From CAZVIK01 sp964627045 (lineage in GTDB: Bacteria > Acidobacteriota > Terriglobia > Bryobacterales > Bryobacteraceae), in contig CAZVIK010000132.1 of the NCBI GenBank assembly GCA_964627045.1, positions 1-11,250 on the forward strand: a DNA stretch of 11,250 nucleotides, in the 5' to 3' direction. Each line of letters starts with the position of its first letter. Position 1 is the stretch's first letter. The notes beneath the pieces were generated by a model. It did no database searches, was not told the DNA's origin, and saw only the letters and a list, made by a program, of their open reading frames with translations. Positions 6,856 through 11,250 of this stretch are shown here, piece after piece. A program made the position numbers and the translations under genes.

Positions 6856-8679
6856 CTACGACACCTCGCAGGTGAAGGTGGTCTTAACGGTTACGTCATC
6901 CCCGTCGATGTAGATCACCTTACCGGTGGCGAAGGCCGCGCCGCCGTCCAGCGCGTTCCCATCCTTGTCGCGCCTGTACCAGGTATAGGTTCGGGCGTGC
7001 TTATAGGTGGCGTCCGCAGTCACATCGACCCACGCGGACCCGGAATAACGCATCAGCGCCACCTGGGGCGTGGTTGTGATGATCTTGTAGTAGAAGGTTC
7101 CGGTCGCTGGCGATGAGGGCGCGGTGGCGGAGAAGGTCACCGACTTGAGCGCATCAGTCTCGGCCCCGTTCTGCCAAAGCCGGCAGATCAGGCAGGAGGT
7201 GCCCACGGTGTTCTTGAAGACGCTGCCGCCGGTCGACTCAATGGCCGCTTGGTAGTTGTCGGTCTTATCAGTCAGCGTGATCGTATCAGTATAGGTCTTG
7301 CCGCCGTAGGTCATGGCACACTGGTACGCCTGCACACCGACCACATCCGAACCGCTCACGCTGAGGGCGGACGCCGTTTGCCCGGAGATCGTCGTCCAGG
7401 AGCCAGCTGCGTACTTCTTCCAGACGTAGGTAGCGCCGGAAGAAATGGCGGTGGCGCCGTCATAAGCGGCGGTCGCCAGGGTCAGCGTCCCCGACTGGTT
7501 CTGGAACACCGCGCCGCTGGGCGCGTAAACGGAAAACACCACCGCATTCGCGCCCGCCGCGCCCGTTGCACCGGTATTGACCTTGGACCAGGTGATGGCG
7601 AGTGTGGTACTGACGGGCGAGGTGATCGGCACGGACAGCGTGCCCTGCTGTTGGCCGGCTCCGCCCAGGGTAGCGTTGGCCGCAATGGTCAGAGTGATCG
7701 GGATCTCGTTGTTCACGGTACTTCCCACGGCGACCGTCATGCCCGCGGGCGCGCCGGTGACGGTCCCTACCGTGGGGGTGACCTTCGTCGTTCCGGTGTA
7801 GGCCACCACATTACAGATGACACTGGCGGCGAAGACCTGTCCGGAGACATTCCCCGAGAAGGTGATGTTTTCATTGGTCAGCATGGCGACGGAGGCGGAT
7901 GCGCCGTTTGATCCGCTTGCACCCGCGGTGCCGTCGGCGACCTTGTATACGCTGGTCGCATCGCCGATGCCGGCATCCGACGTGACCGCGCGGATGGTCG
8001 CCACGTCGCTGACCCATACCGCGTGGGCGGGCTTGACCACCAGCGTCGAGGTGGTGATCACCGTATTGCCGTCGCCGGTAGGATAATCCGTCCAGACGCC
8101 AGACGAATTCTTGTACTGCCACTTGGAGAAGGTGACGTTCTGGATGTTCGCGGTCAGCGTGATGGACGCTGGGTTCGGCGTCGGGGAGCCAGATGCATAC
8201 TTGAACACCTGCTCGCCGGAGATCCAGCAGTTCTTCGCGTTCTGGCCGGTCTTCACCAACGCGAAGTCGATGGCGGCGGACACAGAAATGGCCTCTCCGG
8301 TGTCCGGGTCGGTGTAAGTCACGTAGACGATGTAGGTCAGTGTGCCTGCGGAGATCGATGCCATCTTATTCTGGGAGACGGTCAGCACGCCGGAGGCGAC
8401 CGACTCGCCCGTGGCCAGCGCGGTTTCAGACGCGGAACCCTCCCGGCGTTTCCAGTCAATCGAGAGCCCTGCCTGATTAAGTGGGATCTGCGCCTGATCG
8501 GCGTAGACCACCGGCGTGAGTACGACGTTACCGGCGGCGATTGACCAGTCGGGCGAGAAAGTTCCCGCGTTGACCTCCTGTACCTGGATGCGCGGCTGGT
8601 TGGAGTTGATGTAGCAGGACAGCGACTTGCCGTCCGCGAGGTCTACGATGCTGATTTGTCCGGTTGCGAGTGTGGCCAT
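6856..8679 (-). CDS. Multi-Ig-domain tail protein
   Basis: This 607-residue structural protein begins with a segment common in Bacillota siphophages (ATGQISIVDLADGKSLSCYI, then NQPRIQVQEVNAGTFSPDW). Several Ig-like beta modules follow: about residues 50-145, 165-250, 262-365, 378-470 and 475-607. Two short collagen-like Gly-x-x linkers (250-262 and 370-379) separate them. The last two modules share a Y-x-W ... D-V ... C pattern with the end of the upstream gene. The final module carries an inserted 40-residue segment (ATAPSSPATG to VDVTAD). An exposed tail decoration or adhesion role is inferred. ATG at 8679 is chosen over an upstream in-frame start at 8703 because GGAGGGGG lies 7 nt before it and the gap to the upstream stop becomes 2 nt. 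Confidence 0.85.
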   Translation of the reverse strand: MATLATGQISIVDLADGKSLSCYINSNQPRIQVQEVNAGTFSPDWSIAAGNVVLTPVVYADQAQIPLNQAGLSIDWKRREGSASETALATGESVASGVLTVSQNKMASISAGTLTYIVYVTYTDPDTGEAISVSAAIDFALVKTGQNAKNCWISGEQVFKYASGSPTPNPASITLTANIQNVTFSKWQYKNSSGVWTDYPTGDGNTVITTSTLVVKPAHAVWVSDVATIRAVTSDAGIGDATSVYKVADGTAGASGSNGASASVAMLTNENITFSGNVSGQVFAASVICNVVAYTGTTKVTPTVGTVTGAPAGMTVAVGSTVNNEIPITLTIAANATLGGAGQQQGTLSVPITSPVSTTLAITWSKVNTGATGAAGANAVVFSVYAPSGAVFQNQSGTLTLATAAYDGATAISSGATYVWKKYAAGSWTTISGQTASALSVSGSDVVGVQAYQCAMTYGGKTYTDTITLTDKTDNYQAAIESTGGSVFKNTVGTSCLICRLWQNGAETDALKSVTFSATAPSSPATGTFYYKIITTTPQVALMRYSGSAWVDVTADATYKHARTYTWYRRDKDGNALDGGAAFATGKVIYIDGDDVTVKTTFTCEVS

Positions 8680-8681
8680 AT

Positions 8682-10559
8682 CTATTCCCCCTCCAAAGTG
8701 CAATGAAAAACCGCCTGACGCTTGACGTCGGCGGCGGTGACGGTAATTATCTTGGTTCCCCGGTGCGAGGCGTTCCAGAGGCTGTCGCCATACGTATCTG
8801 GACTTGAGCGCGTCCAGGAAAAGTGGGAGGCGTCGTAGGAAGCCGTCAGGTCGGAGGCACCCCGGAGGACTTTTGCGGTTAGCACCGTCTCTAGCACCTC
8901 CGGGGTCAACACGCCACCCCGCGAAGCGACAATTGCGAGGGTAATGCCCACCGTCTGTTCTGCAACGCCGATCACGCTGCCGTTGGTGGAGAGGTCGATC
9001 TCCTCCACCGACTCGGGCTCCAGCTGCGCGGCGGAGATGCTCTCCATGGCGATCCTGCGGCCGGAGATGGTGGAAGGCAGCTGCCAGGAAGCGACAGCGG
9101 TCTTTCGCATATCCTGACGGACGGAGCCCAGCTCAATGGACCGGAACTTCTCGTTCAGGCAGTCGAACTCGACGCGGTTGACCTCGGTGAGCACATCAAG
9201 CTGGATGCCCGGGTGCTTCACCCGGACACGGTCATAGAGGAACACGTCCTCGAGGCTCCGGTACTGGGCATATTCCTCCGTATCGCCAAGGGAAAGGAAC
9301 TCGACTTTCAGGGATACTTTCGGCAGGTCAGCGTCGTTCGCCAGCGCCGCCAGCGCCTCCCGGATCATGCGGATGCGGACCATGGTTTTCGTGACGGTCT
9401 TCGTTTCCTTGCACTCGCCGGAGCAGGTGAGCGCCTGCACATGGGGTGTGGGGTACAGGGAGGCCCGCGGGCTGTCGATCCAGGTCTGGTCGGCGGCGAT
9501 CGTGTACACCGTGCCGTCCACATTGTAGCTGCCCGGCGCCAGCAAGAGGTCTTTGCCGCTCTTGTCCTTGCCGACCGGCACGATCCGGGTGACCACATCC
9601 GAGGCGTCCACCTCACAGGAGACGCCCAGCAGGTTCTTCGCGTATTCGATCCGGACGCCCCGGTTGAGCCCCGCGTCCCGGAGCAGGAAGAAGTCGAAGT
9701 TGTCGCGGACGATCTCCGCGCCCCACAGCGCCGCGGCACCGGTCTCGGGGTCGAGCAGCGCGCTGACGGGATTGACCCGCGTCCAGCCGTCGATCACCCG
9801 CTCGCCGCCCACATCGGTAAAGCCGGAAAACAGCGTGGGTACGAGGCAGTTTCCCAGGATGCCTTCAACCGTTGATACACAATCCGTCTGCCCGGCCGGG
9901 TGCGAGGTGAGGTTGTTTAAAAGATCGTAGAAGATGTGCCGGGCGTAGGCGGTCACGCCGTCGTCGCGGAGCTCCACCTTGTAAATTCGAAAGAGCTGGT
10001 CGGCCACAATCCAGGCAGGCGCGACTTCCTCGATGGCGGCGGGATCGTTCGGCCAATCCTCTGTCAGTGTGTACTGGATGGCGGACTTCGCGATCCAGCC
10101 GTAGTAGGTGTAGGTCTTCCAACGCCACTTGCCCTTGTGTCGGTACTTCTTGCGTCCGGTGAAGACGCCCTTGTACCGATCCTCACCCTTGAAGATGATG
10201 GGGATGCTCAGGCCCACCGGCAGGTTCTTCTTGCGCACTTTGTTGCCGGTCGCTTTGTAGTAGAGGTTACGCTGGGTTTTCGTTGTGCCGGTCTTGATGG
10301 TCCACACCTCGTGGACGGTGACCAGCATCCCCTCCGGGGTGATGGGCGGCACGGTGCGCACCGGCACATCGCATTTCAAGATATAATCGTTCTGTATGAA
10401 CGTCCAGCGCTTATAATCGTCGATGGGGTGCTCCAAATGAATTTCCGAGAGGTCATTCCGCGCCTCAGTATGCACGCAGGATGTCGCGGAAAGCGCGCCG
10501 CAGAGGCCCATGGTGTCGAAGTCCTCGGCGTCAGGGGAATAGATGTACACGTCGCCCAT
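8682..10559 (-). CDS. Tail-spike / tail-associated endopeptidase-like protein (Tal, Prophage_tail-like)
   Basis: This 625-residue protein is the tail-tip protein that normally follows Dit and docks on it. The N-terminus (TEARNDLSEIHLEHPIDDYKRW region, residues 30-55) and KCDVPVRTVPPI (62-73) match the N-terminal region of phage minor structural proteins. RIYKVELRDDGVTAYARHIF (191-210) and VEGILGNCLVPTLFSGFTD (231-249) continue the same fold. Residues 84-160 are an unusual Lys/Tyr/Trp-rich insertion with SH3-like features. The region 300-485 completes the hub fold (RGVRIEYAKNLLGVSCEV). Residues 536-625 are an Ig-like module. The open frame extends upstream to 11225, but that part is the out-of-frame shadow of Dit. 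ATG at 10559 has GGAGGG 7 nt upstream and overlaps the Dit stop by one base (TGATG). Whether it has peptidase activity is not visible. Confidence 0.9.
   Translation of the reverse strand: MGDVYIYSPDAEDFDTMGLCGALSATSCVHTEARNDLSEIHLEHPIDDYKRWTFIQNDYILKCDVPVRTVPPITPEGMLVTVHEVWTIKTGTTKTQRNLYYKATGNKVRKKNLPVGLSIPIIFKGEDRYKGVFTGRKKYRHKGKWRWKTYTYYGWIAKSAIQYTLTEDWPNDPAAIEEVAPAWIVADQLFRIYKVELRDDGVTAYARHIFYDLLNNLTSHPAGQTDCVSTVEGILGNCLVPTLFSGFTDVGGERVIDGWTRVNPVSALLDPETGAAALWGAEIVRDNFDFFLLRDAGLNRGVRIEYAKNLLGVSCEVDASDVVTRIVPVGKDKSGKDLLLAPGSYNVDGTVYTIAADQTWIDSPRASLYPTPHVQALTCSGECKETKTVTKTMVRIRMIREALAALANDADLPKVSLKVEFLSLGDTEEYAQYRSLEDVFLYDRVRVKHPGIQLDVLTEVNRVEFDCLNEKFRSIELGSVRQDMRKTAVASWQLPSTISGRRIAMESISAAQLEPESVEEIDLSTNGSVIGVAEQTVGITLAIVASRGGVLTPEVLETVLTAKVLRGASDLTASYDASHFSWTRSSPDTYGDSLWNASHRGTKIITVTAADVKRQAVFHCTLEGE
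8706..8734 (-). terminator. Terminator-shaped hairpin inside the 3' end of the tail-spike gene
   Basis: Read on the minus strand, CCGCC-GACG (8734-8726) pairs with CGTC-A-GGCGG (8720-8711): nine GC-rich pairs with one bulged A and the 5-nt loop TCAAG. It is followed directly by TTTTT (8710-8706). This is a textbook intrinsic-terminator shape, but it lies in the last codons of the tail-spike gene, about 22 nt before its stop and within the late operon. Ribosomes closing on the stop would mask it, so it may act as a translation-dependent attenuator or polarity element. The structure is seen; the role is inferred. Confidence 0.5.
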
Positions 10560-11250
10560 CAGAGCGCCCTCCAGTTGGGGGTGATCGTGATGCGGGATAC
10601 GCTCCCTGTCCAGGAGATGGCCGTCGACCCCACCGGCAGCATCGGCCAATCGTCCCCGGTCAGGGAGCCGGTGAGGTTGATCCCCTCGCGGTACGCCAGC
10701 CGCTGCGGCACATCGATGGTGATGGCGGAGGCGAGGCCCGCGATCCCCAGCGTCACCTCGCCAATCGTCAGGTCGATGTCGCCGGTGCCCTCCACCGTGA
10801 TGACGGGCTCGGTGAAGACGGTGCCCTGGTTCACGATCTGGGCGAAAGATGTCAGCACAATATTTTCCACACCCAGCAGGTATAGAAAGGGTTGGCAGCG
10901 AAAGTTCACTGTGAACTTTCGCTGCAGACGCCCGCGCACGACCGTCTCGAAGTCGATCTGGTTGTTGACGCGGGCGTAGTAGAACCCTGTGGGGCGGTTC
11001 CCGAACATCACGACGCCGGGGCCGTGCAGCCACGCGGAGAACACGGGTATGAACGCCGGGTTCGGCGCGATGCACTCGCAGGACGCGATGAACTCGTCGT
11101 ATACACAGTCGCCTTCCAAGACGGTCAGCGTGCCGCTTCGCCCCGGCACTGTCTGCGTGGTCACGCGTTCCTTGGGCCGGGAGATGGCCGGGTGCGTCAG
11201 CACATGAATCCCGTAGTCGGTACACTTCACGCCGTTCCAGGCGAACCAGT
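10559..11250 (-). CDS. dit: Distal tail protein (Dit), siphovirus tail component family; partial
   Basis: The visible 230 residues match the Dit family, which forms a hexameric ring at the tail end and carries the tail-spike protein. Signatures: WFAWNGVKCTDYGI at the visible start, PGRSGTLTVLEGDCVYDEF (about residues 37-55), and RKFTVNFRCQPFLYLLG in the middle, equivalent to the RK-x-x-V-x-F-x-C-x-P-F strand that closes the N-terminal belt domain. The C-terminal part, with EPVITVEGTGDIDLTIG, is the galectin-like domain. An in-frame GTG at 11230 could be called as the start, but it encodes the Val of the conserved NGV and the frame stays open to the window edge. The true start is therefore beyond 11250. 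The stop overlaps the next start by one base (TGATG). Confidence 0.9.
   Translation of the reverse strand, partial: WFAWNGVKCTDYGIHVLTHPAISRPKERVTTQTVPGRSGTLTVLEGDCVYDEFIASCECIAPNPAFIPVFSAWLHGPGVVMFGNRPTGFYYARVNNQIDFETVVRGRLQRKFTVNFRCQPFLYLLGVENIVLTSFAQIVNQGTVFTEPVITVEGTGDIDLTIGEVTLGIAGLASAITIDVPQRLAYREGINLTGSLTGDDWPMLPVGSTAISWTGSVSRITITPNWRAL
10895..10925. repeat. Perfect 31-bp palindrome within the Dit gene
   Basis: The arm GCAGCGAAAGTTCAC (10895-10909) is followed by a single T and its exact reverse complement (10911-10925). On the minus strand it encodes QRKFTVNFRC, a stretch conserved in the Dit family, so it is not an insertion but results from codon choice. There is no U-tract after it. 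It could form a 15-bp cruciform, or an RNA stem in the late transcript after opening a few pairs for the loop. Confidence 0.9.

Larger units (their letters stand above)
1473..11250 (-). mobile_element. Prophage, integrase/lysis/tail end (partial, continues past the right edge)
   Basis: An unbroken series of phage genes on one strand runs from a tail Dit protein at the right edge, through tail-tip, fibre, endolysin and holin genes, to a tyrosine integrase. The left end is set by the intact host GH32 gene, whose stop is 57 bp from the integrase stop. Tail-gene content (Dit, tail endopeptidase-like, DUF859-like) indicates a siphovirus-type phage of a Gram-positive host. No frameshift or stop breaks any visible gene, so the segment could still be functional. 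Early, head and packaging genes are not in view. Confidence 0.9.

Noticed and set aside
7249..7911. 220-codon plus-strand open frame opposite the multi-Ig gene
   Set aside because: Antisense shadow with low-complexity Gly/Arg/His composition and no recognisable motif.
9936..10979. 347-codon open frame on the plus strand opposite Dit and the tail-spike gene
   Set aside because: It is antisense to two well-supported genes, its translation has no recognisable domain, and such long shadows are expected in GC-rich coding DNA. Its match to RKFTVNFRC comes only from the palindrome.
10560..11225. In-frame upstream extension of the tail-spike gene to 11225
   Set aside because: The extension reads as Arg/His/Ala-rich shadow of Dit in another frame. 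The tail-spike has a good ribosome binding site and conserved N-terminus at 10559.
1..11250. CRISPR arrays, tRNA genes, insertion sequences, toxin-antitoxin or defence genes
   Set aside because: No regularly spaced direct repeats, cloverleaf candidates, transposase motifs or defence-family motifs were seen on reading both strands. The integrase is the only recombinase.

Overview
The window looks like the junction between a chromosomal carbohydrate-utilisation gene and the late (tail, lysis and integration) end of an integrated siphophage in a GC-rich Bacillota, most likely a Clostridia-type gut or anaerobic bacterium. This rests on strong GGAGG-type ribosome binding sites, a Dit/tail-endopeptidase/Ig-like tail module, a Phage_holin_4-type holin and a modular NlpC/P60 endolysin, all typical of phages of Gram-positive hosts. 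No single gene fixes the genus.

Layout. Positions 1-104 are an intergenic leader with a perfect 11-bp hairpin just upstream of the ribosome binding site of a cytoplasmic GH32 beta-fructosidase (105-1472, + strand). The other coding genes are all on the minus strand and are phage genes. In their direction of transcription (right to left) they are: a distal tail protein (Dit, cut by the right edge), a tail-spike/tail-endopeptidase-like protein, a multi-Ig tail protein, a small tail accessory protein, a large DUF859-like fibre or receptor-binding protein, an NlpC/P60 endolysin, a holin, an intrinsic terminator, and a tyrosine integrase with its own promoter. The integrase ends 57 bp from the stop codon of the GH32 gene, so the prophage end (one att site) should lie in or beside that gap. 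Lysogeny, packaging and head genes must lie beyond the right edge.

How the genes work together. Dit and the tail-spike protein build the tail tip, and the next three genes add baseplate or fibre decoration and host recognition. Holin and endolysin release progeny, and the integrase inserts and excises the genome. The five tail genes are tightly packed (1-bp overlap to 4-bp gaps), which points to one late operon. The lysis pair follows after a 67-bp gap with a weak hairpin.

Points of interest: a perfect 31-bp palindrome inside the Dit coding sequence; a terminator-shaped hairpin plus U5 tract inside the last codons of the tail-spike gene; one Ig-like module present three times across two adjacent genes; a short P-x-x-P-x-x-G...W module shared by two neighbouring tail genes; and an integrase at the lysis end of the prophage. 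I found no defence system, CRISPR array, tRNA or insertion sequence. I do not claim a wholly new system: this is a recognisable prophage tail-lysis-integration segment with some unusual details.
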